Below are positions 25,460-35,200 of a stretch of 64,000 nucleotides of DNA, piece by piece. The stretch's first letter is position 1, and each line of letters starts with the position of its first letter. Source of the DNA: an uncultured Acidobacteriia bacterium (GTDB taxonomy: Bacteria; Acidobacteriota; Terriglobia; Bryobacterales; Bryobacteraceae); NCBI GenBank assembly GCA_903881085.1, contig CAIRSA010000003.1, forward strand, positions 1 through 64,000, written 5' to 3'. The position numbers were made by a program, and so were the translations under genes. The notes below the pieces were generated by a model, which was not told the origin of the DNA, searched no databases, and saw nothing but the letters and a program-made list of their open reading frames with translations.

Positions 25460-26709
25460 GCGTTCAACTCCTTTACCGCGTCAAACATCGCTACGATATT
25501 CTCCAAGGGTGTTCTTGCTTGCAAGTTATGGACCGAATTGAAGACATAGCCGCCGCCTTCGGCCAGCACTGCGCAGCGGTCCAGTACCTGTTTGCGGACC
25601 TCTTCCGCAGTGCCGAAAGGAAGGGTGCTTTGCGTATCTACCCCGCCACCCCAAAAGACAATGTCGCGGCCGAATTCACGCTTCAGATCGCGCGGCTCCA
25701 TGCCCGTGGCGGAGCATTGCACGGGATTCAGAATATCGATACCGGCTTCGATAAACGATGGAATGAATTTCGACACCGCCCCGCACGAGTGCTTGAAGAC
25801 TTTCCACTGCGTGTTGCCATGGATCCATTCGATCAGCGTTTTGTACGGTGGGAACCACAGTTCGCGGAAGGTGGCGGTGGAGCAGAACGAGGAGTTCTGT
25901 GTACCGAAATCGGTACCGCAAAGATAGATCACGTCGATTTGATCGCCCATCGCCTGGTTGAGACGCTGCAGATTGGCCAGTGCGATTTCGGCCTGCTTTT
26001 CAAATACGGCCGCAATAAAGCTCTTGCGGGAGCGCGTGGACATGTACCATTCGGCAACGTCGCGTACTCCCTTCGGGTGGCGCAGGCCGGGCGCCGGCAC
26101 GTTGGCGATATCGCCGAAGCCGGTACCGCCGATGGCCGCCACCACAGCGCGGCCGCGTTCTCGCACGGAAGCGGCACGCGCCTTCATGTCGGCCAGATCT
26201 TCATCGGGAACTGGACCGAACTCTTCCAGATTGTCTTCGAGCTTTAGCGTGTCGTCGTCGATCGGATCCTGACGAATGATGTTGTCGAAAAAATATCCGT
26301 CGTTGGGCATGCGTGAACTTGCCGGGACGCTGGTGTCGCCTTGCGGATAGAGCAGAACGTCGCCGTTGGCATCGAGCGTAATGTTGAAGCCGCCGGGGAC
26401 AAGCACTTCGAGGCCGTCAGGCATCCGCCACGGCTTCCAATCGGCAAGCGCGAAGCCCCATTTGCTCTTAGCCCGGGCGACGGCTTCTACATCAATACCC
26501 AGCACCTGTTTCAGGTCCTCTTCGATTTCGCCCAACATCTGGCCGATCTCGATGACTTTGACGGGATGTTGGTCAAGGCCGTAGTGCGCGCGCAATGCGG
26601 TCACGCAACTGACGTGCATGCCGGTGACGGTGGTGCCGCCGAAATCGATCGGGATGCGGTCGGGCTGGCGGTGGTTGAGGGCCGCAAGAATGCGGTCTCG
26701 GCTGGTCAT
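25456..26709 (-). CDS. UroD-family methyltransferase, long form, first gene of the cluster
   Basis: This 417-residue protein starts at ATG 26709, which follows GAGGAG; an upstream in-frame ATG at 26826 lacks a ribosome site. The TIM-barrel lead MTSRDRILAALNHRQPDRIPIDFGG is typical of the family. It has His-x-Cys (FKHSCGAV near 312). The third position near the C-terminus is FNSVHNLQ, a His in place of the usual Cys. So the zinc site, if any, differs from that of the gene at 22867. It is the most upstream gene of the run and may act on the substrate first. Substrate unknown. Confidence 0.88.
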   Translation of the reverse strand: MTSRDRILAALNHRQPDRIPIDFGGTTVTGMHVSCVTALRAHYGLDQHPVKVIEIGQMLGEIEEDLKQVLGIDVEAVARAKSKWGFALADWKPWRMPDGLEVLVPGGFNITLDANGDVLLYPQGDTSVPASSRMPNDGYFFDNIIRQDPIDDDTLKLEDNLEEFGPVPDEDLADMKARAASVRERGRAVVAAIGGTGFGDIANVPAPGLRHPKGVRDVAEWYMSTRSRKSFIAAVFEKQAEIALANLQRLNQAMGDQIDVIYLCGTDFGTQNSSFCSTATFRELWFPPYKTLIEWIHGNTQWKVFKHSCGAVSKFIPSFIEAGIDILNPVQCSATGMEPRDLKREFGRDIVFWGGGVDTQSTLPFGTAEEVRKQVLDRCAVLAEGGGYVFNSVHNLQARTPLENIVAMFDAVKELNA

Positions 26710-27114
26710 GATCGACTCCTCGCTTCGATCATACACGAGAATCGGATCTTTAGGTAGAATCCGGTGCGCCGCCAATGTGCACGACTCCACTTCTGATTTC
26801 TGCAGCGCCGTAATTTCCGGCTTCAATGTTTTTCAATTTGGACGGATGTTTTTATCCATCGTGGATTGGGCGCGCCCAATTCGTGCCATTTGGCGAAGAA
26901 CAGGCGCGTGTTCTTGTGACCATGTCTTCCGGTCAGATCCCAGCGACCAGGCAAAACCAATGCGCGGCGCTATGCCGGCATGGCCGGGGTTGTACATGCT
27001 GCCTGGCGAGCGGCACGGGCCAGTGCCTGGGCCAAGACGAGGGGAAGGCCGCCAACTAAGAAAGAGGGTCAAGCCCTGAAAATGGCAATGCGGAGTTCAT
27101 AATATGGCTCACCC
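26710..27114. other. Intergenic stretch; possible receptor scrap
   Basis: The 405 bases upstream of the methyl-transfer cluster must hold its promoter, but I see no strong -35/-10 pair. On the minus strand, about 26920-27000, a short frame reads APRIGFAWSLGSDRKT. This resembles the barrel motif of TonB receptors of the kind in this window, so it may be a scrap of one. The match is short and weak. Confidence 0.25.
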
Positions 27115-30100
27115 TCAGAACCGGAGCTTCAATGCAAACTGCAACTGCCTGGGGCTATTCCCCACCGAAAGCACCTTGCCGAAGTTCGCATTCGTGTAGT
27201 TCGCCACCGGCGATCCCCACACCACGTTGTTCATGACGTTGAAGGCTTCCGCGCGGAATTGCGCTCGTAGCCCTTCTCGCACCTTGAACTCGCGGAACAG
27301 AGAGAAGTCTATGTTTCGTGTCCAGTCCGAGCGGAACGTGTTGCGGCCCAGATTGCCGTAGGTGAAGCTTGGCGGCACCGCAAACGCCTTGGTGTTGAAC
27401 CACTGCGCCGGCGAAGGATTGTCCAAGTGCGGATCTCCCACTACATTCAACCTCTCATAATAACCGGCGTTGTTGGAATTTCCCGTATTTGCGATGTCGC
27501 CGCCCACACCTAGTGTGTAGGGCGTGCCGCTGTGCAGGCTGACGATCGCATTCGTCTGCCATCCGCCTGCCACGTAATCCACTACCCGATTGCCCGATGC
27601 AAAGCGCCTGCCTTTCCCGAATGGCAGCTCATAAAGTACGCTCGTAGAGAAAATATGAGTCAGATCATAGGCCGAAACACTTTTGTCGGCGTTTGTATTG
27701 TAGGGGTCCTGGTTGGCGCAGCCTTCCACGCCTGCCCAGCCTGAGCAGGAGATGTCAATTGACTTACCCCACGTGTAAGAGACCAGGTAACTGAATCCCT
27801 TTGTCATCCTGCGGTTCAAGGAAACCTCCAGCGCCTCATAACTGCTTCGTCCATTGGTGCGCTCATAGTTGGTCGGCGTGATATAGGAGTAAGGACGCCG
27901 CGCCGCCTGCGCTCCCGGCCCTGGCGTGGCTGTATTGAAGAAGGTATTCAAATCCAAGCGGCTGCCATGCGAGCCCACATAGTCCACCGAGAGCGCTGTC
28001 GTTGCTCCCACCTGCTGCTGAATCCCGAAGTTCCACTCGCTCGTGTAAGGCGTCTTCATGTACGGGTCTTTGTAAGTCTGCAGCAAAGTAAATGGGGTGG
28101 CTGCCGGCAATGCACTCGCGCCGATAGCCGCCAACGGATTTGCCGCCCTAACCGTCACCACGTCCGGATTCTGATTGGTCGCCTGCAGCAGGTTCACCGA
28201 GGGCCAGTTGGCCCCGTAGCTTTGTCCCAACTGCGTCCAGGTTGCCCAGTTGTCATAGAAGATGCCGCCGCCCGTGCGGATCACCGTCTTCGAAGTCAGC
28301 CGGTATGCAAATCCCATGCGTGGTGCGAAGTTCGATTTGTCATTACGGAAGATATGTCCGTCCTTGGCTAATACCACATGATCCGGCAGCGCCGAGCCGG
28401 GAATACAGGGCGCTTTCCCAGTTGCTGAACAGAACGGTGTCGGCACCTGCACGATGTAAGTTCCGTTGTTGCCATCCAATGAGCCGACATAGATCGTATC
28501 GTCCGATTTCGTTCCCCACGTCGTACGCAGTGTGAGGTCATACCGCACGCCCCAGTTCATCGTCAGCCGCGACGTGATCTTCCACTGGTCTCCGAAGTAG
28601 AATCCGTTCACCCAGCCATGATTCTCGCCCCCTCCCTGCAACCGGCGGGTACCCGCCGATGGCACGCCCAATAAGAATGAGGCCAGGTCGCTGCCCGTTT
28701 TGCCGAGGTTTTGCGGATCCGCCGTCTGCGAAGCGCTGTAAGTGATGCTGTTATTCAGAATCAACTCGTCTATGTTATTCGTATTCAGGCTGAAGCCCAT
28801 CGTGAACAGGTGCTTTCTCCAGAGCTTCGAGAGATTTACCTGGCCCGACCAGATATCCGTCGCACCCTGATCGGTAACCGAATCTGCGGGCGTGCCGATA
28901 AAGTTGGTTAATCCCACGCTCGGCAGCAGGCACTTCCGGTCTCCTGGATACCCACACGCGAAATTCGGAGACAGCGCTTCAATCACACCCGCAGGCGTCG
29001 CCGGCACGGCGGCCCGGTTATTGTCAATTGCAAACGTGCGTCCGAACTGCGCCTGCATCACCATGCCCGGTCCAAAGATATGAGTCCAGTTGGCGCCTAC
29101 CGTATGCGCATGCCAGGTGTCATTGGTGACGCCATTGCCAATCCGGTTTAAGGAGTCCTTAGGCAGCGTGATCTGACTATACCGGAACCAAAACGAATCC
29201 TTGTCTCCCAACTGCTGATCGGCTCGGATGTTATAGACGTTTTGCGCCACGTGCACAGGCGACGTGGCGCTGAAGTTGGTCGTTCCGGTTCCCGTTGGGG
29301 CCGGATACATTGCTTGCGCCAGTTTTGACATCGCCGGATCCAACAGGCTGGTGGGAATAATCGCGCCCGGGAATGGGTCGCGCACAAATTGTCCGGGCTT
29401 TGCCGGATCGGCCCTGGTAGTGAACGGATTATAGATCGGCAAGTTCAGGTCGCTCAGATTGCCGCCGATCTGGCTCGCCGTGGGCACGCGGCCCAGTGTT
29501 TGGCTCGGCGTGCTGTTGCGGAACCCTTCGTAACTTGCGAAGAAGAAGCTGCGGTTCCGCCCGTTGTATTTAGGCAGTAATACCGGTCCGCCAAGATTGC
29601 CGCCGAACTGATTTTGACGCAGGGGATTCACCGTCGAGAAGAACGTGTTACGGGCATCGAACACGGAGTTGCGCAGATACTCCCACGCGGTTCCGTGAAA
29701 CGTATTGGTCCCGGACTTGGTTACCACGTTCACAACGCCGCCGCTAACACCGCCAAACTGCACCTGATCGTTATGAGCATCCACCTTGAACTCTAGAATG
29801 TCATCCACAATCGGCGGCACGGCGTAGTTGCTTGAAATGGACGATTGATCGTTCAAACCATCCACCAGAAACAGATTTGCCCGGTTGCGCGCTCCGTGAA
29901 AGGATGGAAAGTCGGTTGTGCCAACACTCTTGAATCCCAATTGCTGGGCAGTATTGATGGGACTTGCGCCCGGTGTCAACTGCAGCAACTGCGTGAAGTT
30001 TCGTCCGTTCAGCGGCAGATCATTCACCGCGTCGCTGCCGATTACCGCGCCCAACTCCGCCGTGGAACTTTCAATCGTCGGAGCCGCATCAGTCACCGTG

Positions 30101-30450
30101 ACCGTCTGCTCTGCCGAGCCCACCGGCAGCGTGAAGTCATAGGAAGCCGTTTGGTTTACAGAGAGAGTGACGGCCTTTTGTTGCGCTGTCTGGAACCCCT
30201 GCTTGCTAACGCGCAGTGAATACGCGCCTGGCAGAATGTTCACAATGGCGTATTCGCCAGTTCCATTCGTTGACGTGCCTGTCTCTACGTTCGTGCCGAT
30301 GCTGCGAAGCACGACGCGGGCAGCGGGAATCCCCGCACCGGTGGAATCGTGCACCGTTCCTTGAATCGACGCCGTTGAGACCTGCGCCTCCAACACGCCA
30401 GTCAGAATCATTGCGACACAGACAACATGTACGGTCTTCCAGGTGTTCAT
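27115..30450 (-). CDS. TonB-dependent receptor with carboxypeptidase-regulatory-like domain
   Basis: This 1111-residue outer-membrane receptor has a signal peptide (ends VLEAQ), then a carboxypeptidase-regulatory-like domain (about 26-110: IQGTVHDSTGAGIPAAR). A plug (LPLNGRNFTQLLQLTPGASP near 150) and a beta-barrel ending in LKLRF follow. The ATG directly follows the TGA of the sulfatase gene (TGAATG, no spacer), with GGAGCG before it, so receptor and sulfatase are in one operon. That pairing points to uptake of a sulfated polymer fragment, as in SusC-like systems. No SusD-like partner is present. The substrate is an inference. Confidence 0.92.
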   Translation of the reverse strand: MNTWKTVHVVCVAMILTGVLEAQVSTASIQGTVHDSTGAGIPAARVVLRSIGTNVETGTSTNGTGEYAIVNILPGAYSLRVSKQGFQTAQQKAVTLSVNQTASYDFTLPVGSAEQTVTVTDAAPTIESSTAELGAVIGSDAVNDLPLNGRNFTQLLQLTPGASPINTAQQLGFKSVGTTDFPSFHGARNRANLFLVDGLNDQSSISSNYAVPPIVDDILEFKVDAHNDQVQFGGVSGGVVNVVTKSGTNTFHGTAWEYLRNSVFDARNTFFSTVNPLRQNQFGGNLGGPVLLPKYNGRNRSFFFASYEGFRNSTPSQTLGRVPTASQIGGNLSDLNLPIYNPFTTRADPAKPGQFVRDPFPGAIIPTSLLDPAMSKLAQAMYPAPTGTGTTNFSATSPVHVAQNVYNIRADQQLGDKDSFWFRYSQITLPKDSLNRIGNGVTNDTWHAHTVGANWTHIFGPGMVMQAQFGRTFAIDNNRAAVPATPAGVIEALSPNFACGYPGDRKCLLPSVGLTNFIGTPADSVTDQGATDIWSGQVNLSKLWRKHLFTMGFSLNTNNIDELILNNSITYSASQTADPQNLGKTGSDLASFLLGVPSAGTRRLQGGGENHGWVNGFYFGDQWKITSRLTMNWGVRYDLTLRTTWGTKSDDTIYVGSLDGNNGTYIVQVPTPFCSATGKAPCIPGSALPDHVVLAKDGHIFRNDKSNFAPRMGFAYRLTSKTVIRTGGGIFYDNWATWTQLGQSYGANWPSVNLLQATNQNPDVVTVRAANPLAAIGASALPAATPFTLLQTYKDPYMKTPYTSEWNFGIQQQVGATTALSVDYVGSHGSRLDLNTFFNTATPGPGAQAARRPYSYITPTNYERTNGRSSYEALEVSLNRRMTKGFSYLVSYTWGKSIDISCSGWAGVEGCANQDPYNTNADKSVSAYDLTHIFSTSVLYELPFGKGRRFASGNRVVDYVAGGWQTNAIVSLHSGTPYTLGVGGDIANTGNSNNAGYYERLNVVGDPHLDNPSPAQWFNTKAFAVPPSFTYGNLGRNTFRSDWTRNIDFSLFREFKVREGLRAQFRAEAFNVMNNVVWGSPVANYTNANFGKVLSVGNSPRQLQFALKLRF

Positions 30451-31998
30451 TCAATCGCTCCCCACTGCTTTCTTGTTGATCGGTTTGTGAATTTGAATCG
30501 CTACATCGTTCCGCAGCCGTGGCCCCGGCGTGCTTCTGCCATCGCTCACGTACTGTTCCATCAATCGCGTCAGACGGTTCACTACTTGCGGATGCTTCCG
30601 ATAAAGATTGTTCTGTTCCGCCGGATCGGCATGCATGTCATATAACTGCCCTGCCGGCAACCCCTGCGGCGGGGCTTGCGCCTCAGTCGGCTCTGTCCAT
30701 CCGCCCGACCCCGCACACAAGGCCAGCTTCCATTTTCCCGAGCGAATGGCGAACTGCCCTCCGATCGAATGATGGACAATCGCAACCCGCTTGCGTTTCA
30801 GCGGTTTTCCTTTAAGCGCCGGCAAGAAGCTCTCGCTATCCCCCGCCGCAGTGGTAGGCGTCTGCAGCTGCACCGCCTCAGCACAGGTTGCCAAAAGATC
30901 GGTCAGGCAGATAGTCTCCTCGCTTTTCGAGCCAGCCTTCACCACCCGTGGCCAGCGCACAACAAATGGAACCCGATGGCCTCCCTCCCAAATGTCCGAC
31001 TTGTAGCCGCGAAAGCCCGCGCTCGGAAAATGTCCCTTCTCTTCCAGTTCCTTCACGCGTCCCAGCCGCGTGTTTTCCGCTTCCGAATCCAACCCGATAT
31101 ACGGTGCGCAGCCGTTGTCGCTCGTAAACACCACCAACGTGTTTTCCCGTCCGCCACTTTGGTCGATCGCCTCCAGCACACTTCCCACAACCGCGTCGGT
31201 CTGCATGACCCAGTCGCCATAAAGGCCTAACCCGCTCCTGCCTCGCCATGCCTGGTCCACGGCCAATGGCGTATGTGGCGATGTCAGTGGCAGGTATAGG
31301 AAGTAAGGCTTCTTCTCATTCGCCGAGCGCCGCACGAACTCGCAAGCACGTTTTTCCAACGCCGGAAGAATCGCGTCCAGCCGCCACCCGGGCAGCATCT
31401 CCCCATCTGTGCCATAGATGCTCTTCGGTTTGGGTACGGAAGGAATTCCTACAGTGCGATCGTTCTCAATAAAGCAGTATGGAGGGTAGTTCGGGATATC
31501 AGTGCCAAAGTAGGTCTGGAAACCGGTCGTGGTCGGCCCGCCTGTGATAGGCTTTGTGAAATCGCGCTTGCCCTTTTCCCCCGGCCAGTTCCACCCCAGA
31601 TGCCACTTGCCGATGCATGCTGTTTCGTAGCCCTTGTTTCGCAACATGCCTTGCAGCGTGAATTGCCCGGGCTCGATCAGCGGCTCTCCGTATGGCCCCA
31701 GCACTCCTTGTTGCAATCGTGACCGCCATGCATACCGCCCGGTGAGAATTCCGTAGCGGGTAGGGCTACACACTGCCGACCCGCTATGAGCATCGGAAAA
31801 ACTGATCCCCTGCGACGCCAGGCGGTCAATGTTCGGTGTCGGCAGTTTGCCGCGCTTAGGGTTTAGAAACTGCACGTCACCAAACCCCAGGTCATCGGCA
31901 AGAATCAAAACGATATTAGGCAGTGAGGGGGCGCTGCCCTGCCAGGCGAGGCCCGTCCCGAGGGACCCCATGAAGGCACGTCTCGATAGTTGTTCCAT
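30451..31998 (-). CDS. Tat-exported sulfatase (Cys-type FGly)
   Basis: This 515-residue protein has a twin-arginine leader (SRRAF). The sulfatase domain has Cys77 in VCSPTRYGILTGRY, the C-x-P-x-R motif that is converted to formylglycine, and metal-site signatures LILADDLGFG and FTSDNGCAP. The family hydrolyses sulfate esters in the periplasm. The maturase (FGE or anSME type) is not in the window. It is followed with no gap by a TonB receptor gene, so it may trim sulfate from imported or surface-bound glycans. The exact substrate is unknown. Confidence 0.93.
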   Translation of the reverse strand: MEQLSRRAFMGSLGTGLAWQGSAPSLPNIVLILADDLGFGDVQFLNPKRGKLPTPNIDRLASQGISFSDAHSGSAVCSPTRYGILTGRYAWRSRLQQGVLGPYGEPLIEPGQFTLQGMLRNKGYETACIGKWHLGWNWPGEKGKRDFTKPITGGPTTTGFQTYFGTDIPNYPPYCFIENDRTVGIPSVPKPKSIYGTDGEMLPGWRLDAILPALEKRACEFVRRSANEKKPYFLYLPLTSPHTPLAVDQAWRGRSGLGLYGDWVMQTDAVVGSVLEAIDQSGGRENTLVVFTSDNGCAPYIGLDSEAENTRLGRVKELEEKGHFPSAGFRGYKSDIWEGGHRVPFVVRWPRVVKAGSKSEETICLTDLLATCAEAVQLQTPTTAAGDSESFLPALKGKPLKRKRVAIVHHSIGGQFAIRSGKWKLALCAGSGGWTEPTEAQAPPQGLPAGQLYDMHADPAEQNNLYRKHPQVVNRLTRLMEQYVSDGRSTPGPRLRNDVAIQIHKPINKKAVGSD

Positions 31999-32140
31999 AT
32001 CTTTCCTAAATCACCAACTTCGTCGCGAGGCAGAGCGTACGGATCTTCCGTCCACCTCAGCCCACCTTTTTTTGCGTCGCCGGCGAATATCCTGACATTG
32101 CGAATGAAAGACTATCACCGATTCATTAAAAGATCAATCG

Positions 32141-32179
32141 CGCGCCAACTTTGCGCGCCAACTTTGTGCGCCAACTTTG
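32141..32179. repeat. Three tandem 13-bp repeats
   Basis: CGCGCCAACTTTG is repeated three times head to tail at 32141-32153, 32154-32166 and 32167-32179 (the third starts with T). It is in the space between the divergent sulfatase and 1334-residue cytochrome genes. Such iterated repeats can be regulator-binding sites, but a 13-bp period is not a helical turn. It could be just slippage. Confidence 0.55.
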
Positions 32180-32226
32180 ATACGACAATTCGTGTGGACC
32201 GTGTAGGAATTGGCTGCGCGCAAGTC

Positions 32227-32235
32227 TGATATGAT
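32227..32235 (+). promoter_or_regulatory. Candidate extended -10 element for the 32293 gene
   Basis: TGATATGAT: an extended TG (32227-32228) then the -10-like TATGAT at 32230-32235, 57 bases before the start codon. No -35 at usual spacing was found. It lies just downstream of the three 13-bp tandem repeats. This is pattern match only. Confidence 0.3.
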
Positions 32236-32292
32236 TTCGGGAGTGCCGGACCAGTCGGCCCTCCCTCGACCTACGCGTACTCATCATAAAAA

Positions 32293-35200
32293 ATGAAATA
32301 CCAAGTTATTTTTCTATCCAATTTGCTCTTCGCCGGGGCGCTTGCATTTGCGCCCGAGCCCTCGTCCGTTGATTTCACCGGATCCTACACGCGCACATAT
32401 CAACTGGAAGCAGGCAAGACGGTGGAGATCGCAGTGGGCCTTCCCTCACCTTCAAAACTGCCGCCCAATGGGCGCATCGCGGTGGAATGGGGCGGCTATC
32501 GCAAGGTGCTGCACGCGCTCGATCCTGACTTCTACATGGTCTACCGGGCGGAAAAAACGGGCGCCTTCCCATTGAAGGTCTCGGCCGTTACTGATGAGGA
32601 TCCGGTGTTCAACCTGCCGCGCTGGCGCGAACCGGGCAGCACGCACAAACTCGAGCGGTTTCCCGCAAAGACGCCTTGGCCCGCCGGCGCTCGCGTGCCC
32701 TTGCGCTTGAACGTCCAGCCGGTGGACTTCGGCGTCTCGAACCGCGGCATGGTGATCGAAGTAGAGCCGAACGATTCCATCGCCCAGGCGCAACCAATCG
32801 CCATGGGCAAGACCGGCGGCGATGAGACGCTTCACATCACGGGAAGCGCTGACGACATTGAATACTTCGACAACGGCCGCGTGGGCAGTTCCGGCATCGA
32901 TTGGTTTCGTATCGAGTTTCAGGGCCGCGAGAGGAAGCTGTTCACCGCCAACTTGAACGTGGCGGATCCGTTGGTGGCCTCGCAGGTTCAGTTCTATACG
33001 GCGGATGGAAAAGAGTATCGCGAAGGTGCCAACGCCAATGAGCGCGTGCATCAGCAGACGGAAGGCCATCGCACCGAAATCAGCCGCACGCTGCAGCCCA
33101 ACGGCGTTTACTTTCTGAAGGTGGAGGCTAACTCACCAGGCTACGAAGTGGAGTTGCGATTGCGAAGCCTCGCGCCGTACCGTGATCCGCGCCAGGCCGT
33201 CCGAACTGCGATGTACGACCACATCTCGCAGGTGGACGCATGGCTGCTAAACCGTCCGCGCGGAGCAAGCGTGGACCGCCGCATCCGCGACACCGGCAAC
33301 CTGCTGGGCACGCACTGCATGAGCTGCCATACGCAGTCCGGCGTGTGGGGTCCGGCCGGCACAATGCCTTACGGCTACAGGCCTGAGAACGTGGCGAACT
33401 ATCGCCATCTCATCAACGTGATGTATGAGTCGCTGCGGCCAACCAACTACTTGCAGGATGCGGCGAACAACACCAGCCTGGCACCGCTTGATCTGGGCGA
33501 TGGTCCGGCCGGTACACGCGCGGCGGGCTATAACTTAACAACGCTGGAAACCTCCGTCCCAGCGCGACGCCTGCATTCGGCGCAGCAGATACGCACAGCG
33601 AATTATGTTCTGCAATCCGCCGATCCCAGCGGCATCAACGCCGCGGGACCTGGATCGAATGTCGGGCAGTCCATTGTGTACCGCTTCTCAGGCGAGATTC
33701 TGAAGCGGGCGTGGGAGCAGACTCACGATGAGAAGTATCTGAAAGCGCTGGTGGAGAAGGCGGAGAAACAGTTCGCAGTCGGACCCAAGTACAGCGACGA
33801 CCTGTCAAACCGCATCGAATTTTTCCGCAAGACATTCCCGCCGAACTACGTTGCGCTTCGCGGGGACACCGACGAAGCGAAGGCGTTCATGAAGCGCGTG
33901 GATGCGCAAATGGCCTCCGATGAAATTCGTCTGCGAGCCATTCAAAAGCCCGATGGCTCGTGGGGGTTTCATCCAGGCGTGCAGGCCAGTGGAACATGGA
34001 AAAACGGATCCAACGATCCGAAAGACATCGACCCCGCTCCCACTGCCCTCGCGCTCACTGCGCTGGCTGCGCTCGGTTACAACGATAGCGATCCGGCCGT
34101 GAAGCGCGGCGTGGATGCATTGCTGCGCATGCAGGATTCATATGGCCGGTGGAATCGCAACGCGCTTACAGGATTTGTGACCACCGCCTATTCCATGCAC
34201 GCTCTGTCGCGCCTGTATCCAGTGAAGCCCGCCGCCCGCAACGCGACCGACTACCAACCGCGCGCTGGCGAATCGCTGGCCGATACCGTGGCTCGCTTTC
34301 GTGCCATGGCGCAGCTTGGATTGGAGGCTGGCGATTCGCAATTCATCGGATTGGTTTTGCCGGGCGCCGAACATAAGAGCCCGCTGGTTCGCTACTGGGC
34401 GCAGATCGCCCTAGGCGCGCTGCACAATGAGTTGGGAATCACCGCGCAGATAAAAGGGCTTGGCGATCCGATTAAGATGGTACGAGAGGCGGCCCGTTGG
34501 GGCATGCGCCAGACCCTGCTTGACGACAAGGGATGGGATTATCTTTTTTCGGCCTACGAAAGCTCCAGCGACCTGACGCGAGCATCAATCGCCGGGGCGC
34601 TCATCATGCGCGCCGATGGCGTGATGACACGCTCCGCCGCGGGATTCCCGCGCGTCGCCGATACGCTGGACCACATGATGAATCAGGATCCGGATCCGGC
34701 GGTTCGCGCCTGGTCCACACGGGCGGCGTGGAATTGGTGGATCTGGAATCCGCCCGTGCGCCAGAAGCTAAATCAGGCATTTATAACAAGTCTGGAAAAG
34801 CCGGAGCCCATTTCGTTGGTGGAAACGGCGAAGCGCTTCCAGACCGAAGCGCTGTTCATCGCCAACGGACATCGAGCGAATGGCAGCAAGGAACACCAGT
34901 ATCCAGAACTTTCGCAACTGTTCGCCGCGATCACAAAGCGAATGGAGACCACCGCGAATCCGCTGCTGGCAGAGCGCGTCACCAAAGTTGCCGCGACCTA
35001 TTACAGCATGGCGGGCGGCGATGGCGGCCCGGGCCAAATGGGATACACGACACCCAACGCGAAGGAGATGGTTGGCAAAGCCGTGCTGCCCTATTGGGAA
35101 GCCGCCGAAAAGACCAATAACGACACGGCCCTGCGGCTGGCGATTGAAGCTTCCGCCAACGCGGTTTATGAGCCGCTACAAAAGAAGGTGCTGGGCTACT

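Noticed and set aside
22867-26709. UroD-family genes as heme biosynthesis (hemE)
   Set aside because: Their neighbours are a corrinoid protein, reactivator and homocysteine methyltransferase, and the zinc-site motif HxC...C of MtaA-type enzymes is present in one. No other heme gene is near.
32141-32179. Could the 13-bp tandem repeats be a CRISPR array
   Set aside because: Units are 13 bp without spacers and no cas genes are present.
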